Positions 46,229 to 57,191 of a stretch of DNA of 64,000 bases are shown piece by piece; position 1 is the stretch's first letter; every line of letters starts with the position of its first letter. The position numbers and the translations under genes are program-made. The stretch lies in the NCBI GenBank assembly GCA_945952415.1, contig CAMFIF010000001.1:186001-250000 (forward strand), given 5' to 3'. This stretch comes from an uncultured Rhizobium sp. Its GTDB lineage: Bacteria > Pseudomonadota > Alphaproteobacteria > Rhizobiales > Rhizobiaceae. The notes under the pieces are model-generated. The model was not told where the DNA came from. It was given only the letters and a program-made list of their open reading frames with translations, and made no database searches.

Positions 46229-46969
46229 ATGACCGCGATCGACCGACTGGATTTCCGCAGCTATCGCGCCGAAACGGAGCGCCACGCCCATCCTTTCTGG
46301 CAGGTGGTGCTGCCGGTCGAAGGCCGCCTGGAGATGGAGGTCGATGGCCGGGGCGGTGCGGTCCGAAGCGGGCAGGGGGTCCTGATCCCGCCCGGTATCG
46401 ACCATGCTTTCGAAGCATCGGGTGAAAACCGGTTTCTGGTGGCCGACGTGGAAAGCCTGCCCCTCGGCGAAGCCGAGACGGAGCGCTTTGCGACGAGATC
46501 CTTCTTCCCTGTCAGCGGGCCGGTAAAGGCCCTGGTCGATTATCGGGCCGCAACGCCCCTGCCGTCGGACGCGGTCGGCCACTGGTGCGCGCTTCTGCTG
46601 ACGGCCCTTTCAGGTGCAGAGACCGACGACACGCTTGTCGGCGAGGCGGCGGGGCTTGAGCGGGCCATTGCCCTCATGCAGGCCCATCTCTCCGAAAGCG
46701 TGACCATCGAGGCGCTCTGCCGTGCAGCCCGGCTGCCCGCCCACCGCCTCACCCGGGCCTTTCGTCTTGCCCATGGAGAAAGCCCCTATGCCTTTCTGAC
46801 CGGGCTTCGCCTCACCGAGGCGCGGCGGCTTCTGCGCCGCACCACGCTGCCTCTCGCCGAAATTGCCGCCCGGACCGGCTTTGCAGATCAGAGCGCAATG
46901 ACCCGCCACATGCGCCGCAAGGGCTGGCCGACCCCGGCCGCCTATCGGCGCGCGCACCGTCCCGCCTGA
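46229..46969 (+). CDS. AraC-family transcriptional regulator
   Basis: A 246-residue regulator with an N-terminal cupin effector domain (RHAHPFWQVVLPVEGRL, LIPPGIDHAF) and a C-terminal pair of AraC helix-turn-helices (LPAHRLTRAFRLAHGESPY and LAEIAARTGFADQSAMTRHM). AGGAG lies four bases before the ATG. It is followed 100 bases later by an EamA-type transporter in the same direction, and probably controls that gene, a common pairing; the effector is likely the exported compound. Confidence 0.9.
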   Translation: MTAIDRLDFRSYRAETERHAHPFWQVVLPVEGRLEMEVDGRGGAVRSGQGVLIPPGIDHAFEASGENRFLVADVESLPLGEAETERFATRSFFPVSGPVKALVDYRAATPLPSDAVGHWCALLLTALSGAETDDTLVGEAAGLERAIALMQAHLSESVTIEALCRAARLPAHRLTRAFRLAHGESPYAFLTGLRLTEARRLLRRTTLPLAEIAARTGFADQSAMTRHMRRKGWPTPAAYRRAHRPA

Positions 46970-47069
46970 CAGGGTAGGCTTGAACGATCCCCGCAGGCCC
47001 CGTCCGGAATGATCAAGACAGGCGGGGCCGGTCTCTGCTAGAGCCTGCCCGTCTCAAGGGGGAACATCC

Positions 47070-47942
47070 ATGGATATCAGCACCCGCGCCACGCTGGTGG
47101 GCATCGTCGCCATTCTGCTCTGGGCGCTGCTGGCGCTCTTTACCGCGACCGCCGGCGCCATTCCGCCCTTCGAGCTGATGGCGCTCACCTTCGGCGTTGC
47201 CTTTCTCGGCGGCATGGTGGTGCTGGCGGTCCGCGGTGCGGAGGGGCTTTCGGAGCTGCGTCAGGCGCCTGCCCCCTGGCTCGTCGCCTTTCTCGGCCTC
47301 TTCGGCTACCACGCGCTCTATTTCTATGCCCTGCAGAACGCCCCCGTCGGCGAAGCCAGCATCATCTGCTACCTCTGGCCGCTCTTCATCGTGCTTTTTG
47401 CGGCCCTCTTGCCCGGCGAGGGGCTGAAGGCCCGCCACCTCGGCGGCGCCCTTCTGGGGTTTGCGGGAACCGCACTGATCATCTTTTCAAAGAATGGTGA
47501 CGCCGCGCCTGCGGGAAGCCTCACGGGCTATGCCGCCGCCTTCGGCTGCGCGCTCGTCTGGTCCAGCTATTCCGTCGTCAACCGCCGGTTCGGCAAGGTG
47601 CCGAGCGGCATGCTGGTAGGCGTCTGCGGTGCGGTGGCAATGGCGGGCCTTGGCTCCCATCTCCTCTTCGAGGAAGGCGTGATGCCAACCGTGACGCAGT
47701 GGACGGCAATCCTCGCCCTCGGCCTCGGGCCGGTGGGGCTGGCCTTTCTGGCCTGGGATCACGCCACCAAGCATGGCAACATCACGCTGCTCGGCACGCT
47801 CTCCTATCTCTCGCCGCTCGTATCGACCGCACTTCTTGTGCTGACCGGCAAGGCCCCTGCTTCGGCGACACTTGGCCTTGCGGCTCTCCTCGTCATTGGC
47901 GGTGCGGTGCTGGCGACCGGATTGCCGGGCAGGCGAGGATAG
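47070..47942 (+). CDS. EamA/DMT family transporter
   Basis: A 290-residue ten-helix inner-membrane transporter formed by two EamA repeats (LLWALLALFTATAGAIPPFE and the second half beginning FGCALVWSSYSVVNRRF, with LSYLSPLVSTALL). Members such as YddG/RhtA export amino acids or metabolites. AAGGGGGAA before the ATG is the ribosome site. The AraC-type gene upstream is its likely regulator. It ends six bases from a convergent SDR gene. Confidence 0.9.
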   Translation: MDISTRATLVGIVAILLWALLALFTATAGAIPPFELMALTFGVAFLGGMVVLAVRGAEGLSELRQAPAPWLVAFLGLFGYHALYFYALQNAPVGEASIICYLWPLFIVLFAALLPGEGLKARHLGGALLGFAGTALIIFSKNGDAAPAGSLTGYAAAFGCALVWSSYSVVNRRFGKVPSGMLVGVCGAVAMAGLGSHLLFEEGVMPTVTQWTAILALGLGPVGLAFLAWDHATKHGNITLLGTLSYLSPLVSTALLVLTGKAPASATLGLAALLVIGGAVLATGLPGRRG

Positions 47943-47948
47943 CCGGTT

Positions 47949-48734
47949 TTATCCCTTGATTTCCTGCAGTGAGTTGCCGCCATCGACGACGAGGACCTGG
48001 CCGGTGATGTAGCTGGCGCCCGGGCTTGCCAGGAAGGCAATCGCAGAGGCTATTTCCTCCGGTGTGGCAGATCGGCCAAGCGGCGTTGCCCAACCTGCGC
48101 GCTTCTCGAATTTTGCAAGCGATGCGGTCGCAACCCAGCCCGGAGCCAGACAATTGATGGTTATGCCGTCCCGGGCAACATCCAGCGCAATGGAGCGGGT
48201 CATTCCCGTGATGGCAGCCTTTGCGGCGCTATAGGCCGCTTCGCGCGGCATGCTGACCAGAGGCCCCGTGACGGAGGCCACGTTGACGATCCGGCCCTGT
48301 CCGCGGGCCACCATGCCGGGCAGCACCGCACGGGTGACGTTGAAGCAGGTCGTCAGATTCCGTTCGATCATCTGGTCCCAGGCTGAAGGAGAGAGCCTGT
48401 CGAAACGGTCGGTCTTGACCGGCGCGCCCTGCATCGCCATGCCCGCATTGTTGACGAGGATGGAAATCGGCCAGAGCGCGGCTTCGGTGGCCGCAACGAT
48501 TTCCTGCACCGTCTCGCGAACGGTGAGGTCGCCCTTGAGCGCCATCGCCTCGATCCCTTCGGAACGAAGTTCCGCCGCTCGATCCTCGATGCGCGGACTG
48601 GTGGCGGTGATGGCAAGCCTTGCGCCAAGCTCGCCCAGAAGTCGGGCCGTGGCAAAGCCAATGCCACTCTCGCTGCCTGCCCCCGTGACAAGCGCTACCT
48701 GCCCGGAAAGATCGAAAAGCCGATGCGTGACCAT
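47949..48734 (-). CDS. Short-chain dehydrogenase/reductase
   Basis: A 261-residue classical SDR. The cofactor loop is TGAGSESGIGFATARLL (the GxxxGxG type), NNAGMAM follows, and the catalytic triad YxxxK is YSAAKAAITGM with Ser in the VTG strand region upstream. Residues after GA with Ala-rich character suggest NADP or NAD use without resolution. Typical annotation is 3-oxoacyl-ACP reductase-like, but the substrate is unknown. It is convergent with the transporter and separate from guaA, whose terminator lies upstream of it. Confidence 0.93.
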   Translation of the reverse strand: MVTHRLFDLSGQVALVTGAGSESGIGFATARLLGELGARLAITATSPRIEDRAAELRSEGIEAMALKGDLTVRETVQEIVAATEAALWPISILVNNAGMAMQGAPVKTDRFDRLSPSAWDQMIERNLTTCFNVTRAVLPGMVARGQGRIVNVASVTGPLVSMPREAAYSAAKAAITGMTRSIALDVARDGITINCLAPGWVATASLAKFEKRAGWATPLGRSATPEEIASAIAFLASPGASYITGQVLVVDGGNSLQEIKG

Positions 48735-48762
48735 GTTGCCCGCGCCCTCCCTGGCCCGGATG

Positions 48763-48790
48763 TAAAAAAGGGGCGGCCGTGGCCACCCCT
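48763..48790 (-). terminator. Rho-independent terminator of guaA
   Basis: On the minus strand a 10-bp GC-rich stem (AGGGGTGGCC with GGCCGCCCCT, one G-U wobble) is followed by six T residues, 14 bases after the guaA stop. Confidence 0.88.
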
Positions 48791-48803
48791 CTTGTCCTTC
48801 AGC

Positions 48804-50366
<1,563 letters not shown>

Positions 50367-50524
50367 GCCGAGCCTTTAGAGAAAAGCGCTTCGTCTTGCA
50401 ATCGTTTCCGGCCCGTTCAGTCCGGTTTTATTGTGCCGATTGTCCCAGAAAACAGGGGTTTCGTCGAGGCCGGCATGCCCGCCTGCGTCCCCTGCGGCCA
50501 CACGACCTTGCCGGGCGGGCCGGG

Positions 50525-51166
50525 CTAAAGTCCCGACAGTTCGCCCCGTTCCAGGGCGGCAAAGAGCCTGTCCACCGCATCGGCAAGCTTCTCGTCCACG
50601 ATATGCAGATAGGCCGTCCAGTCATGCAGGCCTGAGAGTTCATGGCGGCCGTCGGAAATGCCCCGAAGGCCGATCAGCGGCACATGGAAACGCTGGCAGG
50701 CCCGCAGCACGGCAAAAGTCTCCATTTCCACTAGGTCGGCATCGATCGCGCCGTAGGCTGCGCCGGAAACAACGTTGGCGCCGGTGGAAAGCCGGGCTTC
50801 GGGGACACCCGGAATGCGGACAGACAGCGGCACTTCCGCCGGCAGGTCCAGCAGGGGCGTGCGTCCCTTCTCGAAGCCGAGCGCGCTTGCATCCATGTCG
50901 CGATAGCTTGCCGAAGTGATCTGGTAGACGCCGGTATGCTCGAGCACGGCAGAGCCCGCGGAACCGAGGCAGATGACCAGATCGGGAAGGTGCCCCGCCG
51001 CTTCCAGCTGCGCCAGCGCATGCGTCACGCTGACGGCAGCCTCCACCGGACCGATGCCCGTCAGATAGGGTTCGATCCGCTCCCGCAGATGCACGCCATA
51101 TTCCGCATCGACGGCCATGACGAAGAGCAGCCGCTTGCCGGCGACGATCTTCAGCGGTGGGCTCAT
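50525..51166 (-). CDS. Purine nucleosidase/nucleoside phosphorylase-like protein (MTA/SAH nucleosidase family)
   Basis: A 213-residue PNP_UDP_1-fold protein. Signatures are LVICLGSAGSAV and the catalytic-acid region DLVEMETFAVLRACQ followed by LIGLRGISDG. It probably hydrolyses 5'-methylthioadenosine or S-adenosylhomocysteine, though futalosine and related nucleosidases share the fold. It overlaps the PaaI-type gene by four bases (ATGA) in the same transcript. Confidence 0.85.
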   Translation of the reverse strand: MSPPLKIVAGKRLLFVMAVDAEYGVHLRERIEPYLTGIGPVEAAVSVTHALAQLEAAGHLPDLVICLGSAGSAVLEHTGVYQITSASYRDMDASALGFEKGRTPLLDLPAEVPLSVRIPGVPEARLSTGANVVSGAAYGAIDADLVEMETFAVLRACQRFHVPLIGLRGISDGRHELSGLHDWTAYLHIVDEKLADAVDRLFAALERGELSGL

Positions 51167-51606
51167 CCGGCAATGTCCTCCCGTCCGCGGATCACCATCA
51201 TGGTTCCCGTCATCGAGGCGATGAGCTTTGCCGGGCCGTCGCCCACCGCATAGGCGCGCCCGTCGGCGACGATGATGGTGGAGCCGGGCTTCGTCACATC
51301 GCCCCGGAAGAGAAAGCGCTCGCCCCGTCCCGGCGACAGCAGGTTGACCTTGAATTCGATGGTGAGGATCGAGGCTTCGGGATCAGTCACCGTATAGGCG
51401 GCATAGCCGCAGGCCGTGTCGAGACCGGCCGAAATGATGCCCGCGTGGAGAATGCCGTGCTGCTGGGTCAGCTTCTCGTCAAAGGGCATCTCGATTTCGA
51501 TGGAGCCATGTTCCACCCGGGTGAGCACGGCCCCGATCGTCGCCATCACCTTCTGCTTGCTAAAGCTTGCGGTGATCCTGTCGCGAAAATCGTCCATGTC
51601 GCTCAT
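51163..51606 (-). CDS. PaaI family hotdog-fold thioesterase
   Basis: A 147-residue hotdog-fold protein with the PaaI-type motif HGILHAGIISAGLDTACGYAA. Such enzymes hydrolyse acyl-CoA thioesters. First of a two-gene operon with the nucleosidase (ATGA overlap). The substrate is unknown. Confidence 0.88.
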   Translation of the reverse strand: MSDMDDFRDRITASFSKQKVMATIGAVLTRVEHGSIEIEMPFDEKLTQQHGILHAGIISAGLDTACGYAAYTVTDPEASILTIEFKVNLLSPGRGERFLFRGDVTKPGSTIIVADGRAYAVGDGPAKLIASMTGTMMVIRGREDIAG

Positions 51607-51667
51607 GCCGTGCCATTCCCCTCATTCCGGCGCGACAGTGGCACGGTCGCAAGGGTGGAGCAAGGCC

Positions 51668-52129
51668 TCAATTGAGCGCCACGATGGCGCCATTGAGCAC
51701 GGTCGCGAAACCGACCCACAGGAGATAGGGCAAAAGGAGCAGGGCCGCGGTCCGGTTCACAGCATAGGCCCTGTAGATCAAGGCGCCGATCACGGCGAGC
51801 AGCAGCGCGATGATCACGAGCGCCACGAGCGGCTGGTGCAGGGCAAAGAAGGCCGGCGACCAGAGGAAATTGAGAACGAGCTGTGCCCACCAGAGCCTCA
51901 TGGCGGTAGAGGATGGGGCCGTGAGGAAAAGCCGGGCGCCTGCAAGGCCGATCAGCACGTAAAGAATGCTCCAGACCGGACCGAACAGCCAGTTCGGCGG
52001 CTGAAAGGAAGGTTTCACCAGAGCGGCGAACCATCCGTCCGGCATCGAGACCGTGCCGATCAGCAGCCCCCCGCCGAGCATCAGGATGACAAAGAGAAGC
52101 GTGACGACCCAGGGGCTGCGCTCAGCCAT
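51668..52129 (-). CDS. TspO/MBR family tryptophan-rich sensory protein
   Basis: A 153-residue five-helix membrane protein of the TspO/translocator family, which binds porphyrins and related ligands. WFAALVKPSFQPPNWLFGPVW is the family start of helix 2; tryptophans and the WWAQLVLNFLWSP block are present. The ATG at 52129 is preceded by AGGAG at seven bases and is preferred to an upstream ATG. It follows the iron operon by 23 bases, on the same strand, so haem/iron control of both is plausible. Confidence 0.92.
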   Translation of the reverse strand: MAERSPWVVTLLFVILMLGGGLLIGTVSMPDGWFAALVKPSFQPPNWLFGPVWSILYVLIGLAGARLFLTAPSSTAMRLWWAQLVLNFLWSPAFFALHQPLVALVIIALLLAVIGALIYRAYAVNRTAALLLLPYLLWVGFATVLNGAIVALN

Positions 52130-52152
52130 GCGGGGCTCCTTCAAATCCACAA

Positions 52153-53247
52153 TCACAGATGATGATGAGATAGGGCGACGATGTGCTGGTCAAAGGTGAG
52201 CGGCCATTTTTTCTCGCGGAACCGGCCCTCGTAAGAGGAGATTGCAAAGCCCTCCGGCGCCGGCGCGATGCCCGCCGCATCGGCAAGCGCCGTCTGGCTG
52301 ACGATCCGTCCGCTTTTCATGTCGACCGAGACGGATAGCCCGCCCTTCGGCGAGACGAGACCCACGAGTCCCTCGCGGCGGTTGACCGCAATGGCGCCCA
52401 CATAAAGGGCAAGCGCCTCGGTGGTCTCCTCCGGAAGCGAAAGAAAGCGGATATCCTCGCCGGGCGCAAAGGACCCCGCCAGCGGCGGCCGGTCGTTCCT
52501 CGCACCCTCATACTGGCAGGCAAACCAGATGCGCCCCGTTCCGTCCGTATCAATATGGCGGGTCGAGAGCTTCGAAAGATGGGCGGGAAGCGCGTGTTTT
52601 TCGATCAGGTGACCGTCCCTTGCATCGACAAGCGCCAGAGAGGGTTCCATCCGGTCGAGATTGAGCTTGGTGCGGCCGAAATCCGGATGGGTCTCGATGC
52701 CGCCATTGGCAACGATCAGCGCGCTTCCGTCATCGGTGATCGAAAGATCGTGCGGCCCGATCCCATGAGAGGAGAATTCTCCGAGCCGGCGATAGGCGTT
52801 GCGCGCATCATAGAGGCCGATCACGCCCCGCCCGCCCTCGAAATCATTCTCGCAGGCATAGAGAATGCGGCCATCGGGCGAAAAGCAGCCATGCCCGTAG
52901 AAATGCCGGCCCTCGGCAGCGGTCACGATCACCGGTTCTGAAAGCCCCTTGCGGGACATGGCCATCATATAGGTGCCCGGCCGGCGGGCAAAGGCTACGA
53001 TATGATCGGTGGCGGGCGCATAGGCAAGGCCATGCGCCCGGTCGGGCAGAAGGGCGCGATCGACCAGCTCGCCGCGCTCGGTCAGGGTTGCAACGCCGAA
53101 GCGACCCTCCTCGTCCCGATAGGCGGAGGCGAAAAGTGCATCCGCCTGAAGGGCCGCCCGCGCACCGGCGGGAGAAAGGCCAGCCAGAAAGGCAAGGCCA
53201 CTCGCCTTCAGAAAATGCCGCCGGTCGAAAAGAGGCGTTGCTGCCAC
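52153..53247 (-). CDS. DUF1513 periplasmic beta-propeller-like protein, Tat substrate
   Basis: A 364-residue protein with a Tat signal (FDRRHFLKASGLAFL) and a seven-stranded-repeat body. DUF1513 proteins accompany imelysin operons, presumably in periplasmic iron uptake or sensing; the function is unproven. The GTG at 53247, four bases after the imelysin stop and with GGGGA upstream, is preferred to an upstream ATG at 53304 that overlaps that gene. It is the last of the four-gene operon. Confidence 0.83.
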   Translation of the reverse strand: MAATPLFDRRHFLKASGLAFLAGLSPAGARAALQADALFASAYRDEEGRFGVATLTERGELVDRALLPDRAHGLAYAPATDHIVAFARRPGTYMMAMSRKGLSEPVIVTAAEGRHFYGHGCFSPDGRILYACENDFEGGRGVIGLYDARNAYRRLGEFSSHGIGPHDLSITDDGSALIVANGGIETHPDFGRTKLNLDRMEPSLALVDARDGHLIEKHALPAHLSKLSTRHIDTDGTGRIWFACQYEGARNDRPPLAGSFAPGEDIRFLSLPEETTEALALYVGAIAVNRREGLVGLVSPKGGLSVSVDMKSGRIVSQTALADAAGIAPAPEGFAISSYEGRFREKKWPLTFDQHIVALSHHHL

Positions 53248-53251
53248 GGTA

Positions 53252-54334
53252 TCAATCCCCGTCGGAAAAGGAGAAGCCGGCGCCGAGGCCAAGGCTCTTG
53301 CCATAGTCGTCGCTGAGCCGCTTGATCAGGTCGCGGCTGTTCAGCATGACGAAGTCGAGCTTGGCGCGCTCTTCCGGCTTGCTGAGCGCGGCTTCGATAT
53401 CGGGCGTGATCGTGCCAGTCGCCCGCTTCAGCGATTTCATCACGAATTCGATCGATGTGCCGACCGACCGCTGGTCGTCGGCCAGGAGATCGTTCATACC
53501 CGCCTTCTTCCAGAAATCGAGAAGGCCGGCCATATCAGCGCCGAGCATGGTCCAGGTGGAACCGGAGCGCCAGAAGATCGCCTGCCGCGGGTTCGGCTTG
53601 ATGTCCTTTTCGCCATAGAAGGCGCGGATACGCTGGTCGCGCACCATTTCCGCGCCATGCACCATCACGCCCAGAAGTTCGGTCACGGCCTCCTGCTCGG
53701 TGCGGAAGAGCGGGTTTGCCGGGCCGGGCTTCTTGAAATTGTCGCCAATGCCGCCCGGCGCCTTCCAGGCCGATACGAATTCGCCCGCAATCCCGTTCAG
53801 GTTCCCGGCAATCGCTGCCCCATAGCGGCAGCGATGAGTGGCTTTTTCCGTCGCAAGCACCTCGTGCCCCGTCCCGTAAAGCACGAATTCCAGCGCGCCG
53901 AGGCCCTGCACGCCAACGCTCTTCGTTGCAAGTGTTTCTTCCTTCGTGGCGCTCTCGTCCTTCTTGGAAAGGATCGCCTGAACCTGCTTCAGCGCAATCC
54001 CCTTGCGGTCTGGGTAGTAGAGCACCCGCTCGAAACGGTTCTTTTCCAGCGCCGGGCCGCTGCGGATGATCTCGACCGGACCCCAGGCCTTTAGCGTTTC
54101 GGTGAAGGCGGCGCGCGCCGCGTTTTCGTTTTCGGTGGAAGGGGCATCGCAAAGCGCCTGCATCGCCTTCGAAAGACCGGCAGTCTTTTCGGCAAAGGCG
54201 CTATAGCCGGGCAGGATCGCCTCATCCACGGCTCGGGCGAGAACTTTCCCGGCCTTGCCCGCATCGACGGCTCCGGCGGGAGCCGAGGCGAGCGCAAGAA
54301 GGAGAGCGAGAAGCGAGGAGGACAAGCGCATCAA
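53252..54334 (-). CDS. Imelysin family protein, lacking the GxHxxE motif
   Basis: A 360-residue secreted protein with a signal peptide (SSLLALLLALASAPAGA) and the helical imelysin domain. The iron-binding GxHxxE motif reads GLGALE here (residues 144-149), so the His is lost; it keeps Glu149. It overlaps the di-haem oxidase gene by four bases (ATGA) and precedes DUF1513. It probably works with the second imelysin, which retains the motif, perhaps in a structural role. Confidence 0.85.
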   Translation of the reverse strand: MMRLSSSLLALLLALASAPAGAVDAGKAGKVLARAVDEAILPGYSAFAEKTAGLSKAMQALCDAPSTENENAARAAFTETLKAWGPVEIIRSGPALEKNRFERVLYYPDRKGIALKQVQAILSKKDESATKEETLATKSVGVQGLGALEFVLYGTGHEVLATEKATHRCRYGAAIAGNLNGIAGEFVSAWKAPGGIGDNFKKPGPANPLFRTEQEAVTELLGVMVHGAEMVRDQRIRAFYGEKDIKPNPRQAIFWRSGSTWTMLGADMAGLLDFWKKAGMNDLLADDQRSVGTSIEFVMKSLKRATGTITPDIEAALSKPEERAKLDFVMLNSRDLIKRLSDDYGKSLGLGAGFSFSDGD

Positions 54335-55767
54335 AGTGACTCCAGAAAATGAATGAGAGACTGCCGGTCGGCAGGGCTTGCATTGCGATAGGCGTCGCGG
54401 GCCCTTTCCGCTTCGCCGCCATGCCAGAGGATCGCCTCCTCCGGGCTCCGCGCCCTGCCGTCATGCAGGTAGAATCTGTTGCCATTGACCATTCCGGCAA
54501 GACCAAGCCCCCACAGCGGCGGCGTGCGCCATTCCGTGCCCGAGGCACTGCCGGCCACCTGCCCATCGGCCAGGCCTTCGCCCATGTCATGCAGCAGGAA
54601 ATCGGAATAGGGCCTGATGATCTCCTCGCCAAGTGCGGCATTTGTCGCATCGGCCGGAATGGCGAAGCTGGGCGTGTGGCAGGCGGCGCAGCCCAGGCCG
54701 TGAAACACGGCCTTGCCGGCGAGAATATCGGGAAAGCTCGCCTTTCGCCGTGCGGGAACGGCGAGGTTTTCCGTGTAGAAAACGAGCGCATCGAAGGCTT
54801 CGGCGGGAATTTCCGTCTTGCCGAGCCGGGGCTGCACGCCGCTTGGCCGGGAGAGGCAGGCATCCTGCCGCGCGGTGCAATCGCCGAAGGGCAGATCGCT
54901 CTCCGGCGAGGATATGCCGATGTCATGGGAAAGCGCTGCGGCGGTCTGTGCACGCACCGTCGGCTGTTCGGCCTTCCAGCCGAAACGGCCGAGCATGACC
55001 CGCCCGCCTCCGGTCACGAACTCGGCGGCACGGCCCGAAATGCCGTCCCCATCGCGATCCTCCGGATCGGCCCCGGCGCGGATGGCCGCCTCCGGAATCG
55101 CCTCGATCAGACCGAGCCCGATCATCGGCGGGGCAAGCCGCGGAGAAAGCGTCGTTTGCGGATCGAGCGGTCCGTATCCGGGGTGAAGGATCGTATAGTC
55201 CGGTTTGCGAAGCGTTACCACCGCACCGTCGCCAAGCCTGAGGGGGAGATCCCCGTAGCGGATCGAAAGCTCGCCTTCGGCGGCAAGGCCCGGCACGGCC
55301 ATATCCTGAAGCTGGGTCCCATAGACCGGATCGGCCCGGTCTTTCTGCGCTTGCGACGGAGTGACCGGATTAGGCGACAGGCGCAGGAGGAAGCCCGTGC
55401 CCTTCTCGCCGGGTTCCGGCGGGCGTCCGCGCCCGTCCCGGCTGTGGCAGCTCTCGCAAGAGCGCGCATTGAACAGCGGACCGAGCCCGTCCGATGCCTG
55501 GGTGGAGGAGGGGGGCGCGACCCAGAGCTTGCGGAACATGGCCCGCCCGATCTGAAAACGCATGCCGCTTTCGGCCGGAAGGGCCGCATTCATGTGCTGG
55601 AAACTGCTGCGGTCCGGTGGCGCGATCGAAGTGGCCGTGCCCGCTGAAAGCGCTTCTTCCGGTTCGGCCTTCGAAAAATCGTCGCCCGAAGCGGCAAACG
55701 CCCCGGCGCCCTCGCCCCCGGCAAGGAGCGCGGTCAGCAGAACTGCAATCGGGGCCGCCTGGCGCAT
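54331..55767 (-). CDS. Di-haem cytochrome oxidoreductase (DHOR family)
   Basis: A 478-residue periplasmic thiol-oxidoreductase-like di-haem protein. Haem-binding sites are CESCH (residues 104-108) and CAACH (near residue 357). Signal sequence at the N-terminus. Such DHOR proteins are found beside imelysins and probably oxidise ferrous iron or supply redox equivalents during uptake; direct proof is lacking. It is cotranscribed with both imelysin genes. Confidence 0.88.
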   Translation of the reverse strand: MRQAAPIAVLLTALLAGGEGAGAFAASGDDFSKAEPEEALSAGTATSIAPPDRSSFQHMNAALPAESGMRFQIGRAMFRKLWVAPPSSTQASDGLGPLFNARSCESCHSRDGRGRPPEPGEKGTGFLLRLSPNPVTPSQAQKDRADPVYGTQLQDMAVPGLAAEGELSIRYGDLPLRLGDGAVVTLRKPDYTILHPGYGPLDPQTTLSPRLAPPMIGLGLIEAIPEAAIRAGADPEDRDGDGISGRAAEFVTGGGRVMLGRFGWKAEQPTVRAQTAAALSHDIGISSPESDLPFGDCTARQDACLSRPSGVQPRLGKTEIPAEAFDALVFYTENLAVPARRKASFPDILAGKAVFHGLGCAACHTPSFAIPADATNAALGEEIIRPYSDFLLHDMGEGLADGQVAGSASGTEWRTPPLWGLGLAGMVNGNRFYLHDGRARSPEEAILWHGGEAERARDAYRNASPADRQSLIHFLESL

Positions 55768-55827
55768 GGCTTGAACCGGTTTCAGGCATCCCGCAGGCGG
55801 GCCTGCGGGATGGGGAAGGACGGAGTA

Positions 55828-57114
55828 TCAGGGAGCGACAGCACCCGGATTGTCGAGGCTGTCGGACCCTTCGAGCGTGACGCCGGACAGGCCAAGCGTG
55901 GCGATCACCCGCTGGATCGACTTGGTCTGGTCGACGAGATCGTCGACCGCCGTCTGGATCAGCTGGTTGCCCGCCGTATTGCCCTCGGCCAGCATCTGGT
56001 CATAGGCTTCGCCGCCTTCGGCCCGCTTGGCAATGGCTTCCATCGCGCTCACGGTTTTTTGAAGCTTGGCGGTCAGCTCCGCATCCAGCGCCTTGTCCTT
56101 GGCGGCCACCAGTTCGGAAAGCGAAGGTCCGCTCATTTTGGTGCCGTCCATGCGCTCATAGGTGCCCGTATAGGCTTCCTGCAGGCCGCGCGCATCGTTG
56201 AGATGGGAGTTATGGGTATTGTCGGAGAAGCAGTCCTGCTCCTCTTCCGGATCGTGCAGGATGAGGCCGAGCTTCATCCGCTCGCCGGCAAGTTCCCCAT
56301 AGGAGAGCGAGCCCATGCCGGTGAGGATGGCGCTGACACCCTTCTTCGGATCGTCGGTGATCACCCTGGCGGCCTCGCCGCCCGGCTTCCATTTGCCGGC
56401 CATTTCCTTGAGATCTGCAACCAGCAGCGCGGAAGCGGCCTTGAGATAGGCCGCACGCCGGTCGCAATGGCCGCCGGTGCAGTTCTTGAGGTCGTAATCC
56501 GTATAGGGCCGGTTGCCCGCACCCGGGCCGGTGCCGTTCAGATCCTGGCCCCAGAGCAGGAATTCGATGGCGTGATAACCGCTGGCCACATTGGCATCGA
56601 CGCCGCCGGCGCTCTGCAGCTTTCCGGCAATCAGCTCGGGCGTGATCTCAGAGACGTCCACATCCTTGCCGTCGATCTTGATGACGGTGTTGCCGATCAC
56701 ATTGGCCACGAAAAGCGCATTCTCGTCGCTTTCCGAACCGTAGCTCTCGTCCACGTAATCGATCAGCCCCTCGTCGAGCGGCCAGGCATTGACGCGGCCT
56801 TCCCAGTCATCGACCACGGGATTGCCGAAGCGGTAAACCTCGGTGCGCAAATAGGGAATGCGGGCCTTTTTCCAGGCCTCGCGGGCGGCCTTCAGCCCCT
56901 CTTCGCTCGGAGCGGCCAGAAAGGCATTGATCGCCTTGTCCAGCGCTTCCGCACTTGCCGCCGTATCCTCGAACTTCGCAAGGCCAACCGCGGCGAAATG
57001 TTCGGCAACCGCCTTCTCGTCGGTGGCGGCAAGCGCCGCGCCGGTAGCCGGTCCAAGGAAAAGGCTACCCGCCAGCGTCACGCCGGCGGCAAGCGAAAGG
57101 GTAATCCGTCTCAT
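55828..57114 (-). CDS. Imelysin family periplasmic protein, GxHxxE intact
   Basis: A 428-residue imelysin-domain protein with a cleavable signal (ending near residue 30). The GxHxxE motif is intact as GYHAIE (179-184) followed by FLLWGQDL. In this family the motif is believed to bind iron or haem. AGGAG precedes the ATG, and a candidate Irr box lies 78 bases upstream. First gene of the imelysin-DHOR-imelysin-DUF1513 operon. Confidence 0.93.
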   Translation of the reverse strand: MRRITLSLAAGVTLAGSLFLGPATGAALAATDEKAVAEHFAAVGLAKFEDTAASAEALDKAINAFLAAPSEEGLKAAREAWKKARIPYLRTEVYRFGNPVVDDWEGRVNAWPLDEGLIDYVDESYGSESDENALFVANVIGNTVIKIDGKDVDVSEITPELIAGKLQSAGGVDANVASGYHAIEFLLWGQDLNGTGPGAGNRPYTDYDLKNCTGGHCDRRAAYLKAASALLVADLKEMAGKWKPGGEAARVITDDPKKGVSAILTGMGSLSYGELAGERMKLGLILHDPEEEQDCFSDNTHNSHLNDARGLQEAYTGTYERMDGTKMSGPSLSELVAAKDKALDAELTAKLQKTVSAMEAIAKRAEGGEAYDQMLAEGNTAGNQLIQTAVDDLVDQTKSIQRVIATLGLSGVTLEGSDSLDNPGAVAP

Positions 57115-57191
57115 GTTCGCTCCTGAAGGGATGATGCCCTGATATGGACCGCGTTCATGGCGGAAAATTAAACTGGTGTCAAATAGTCTAG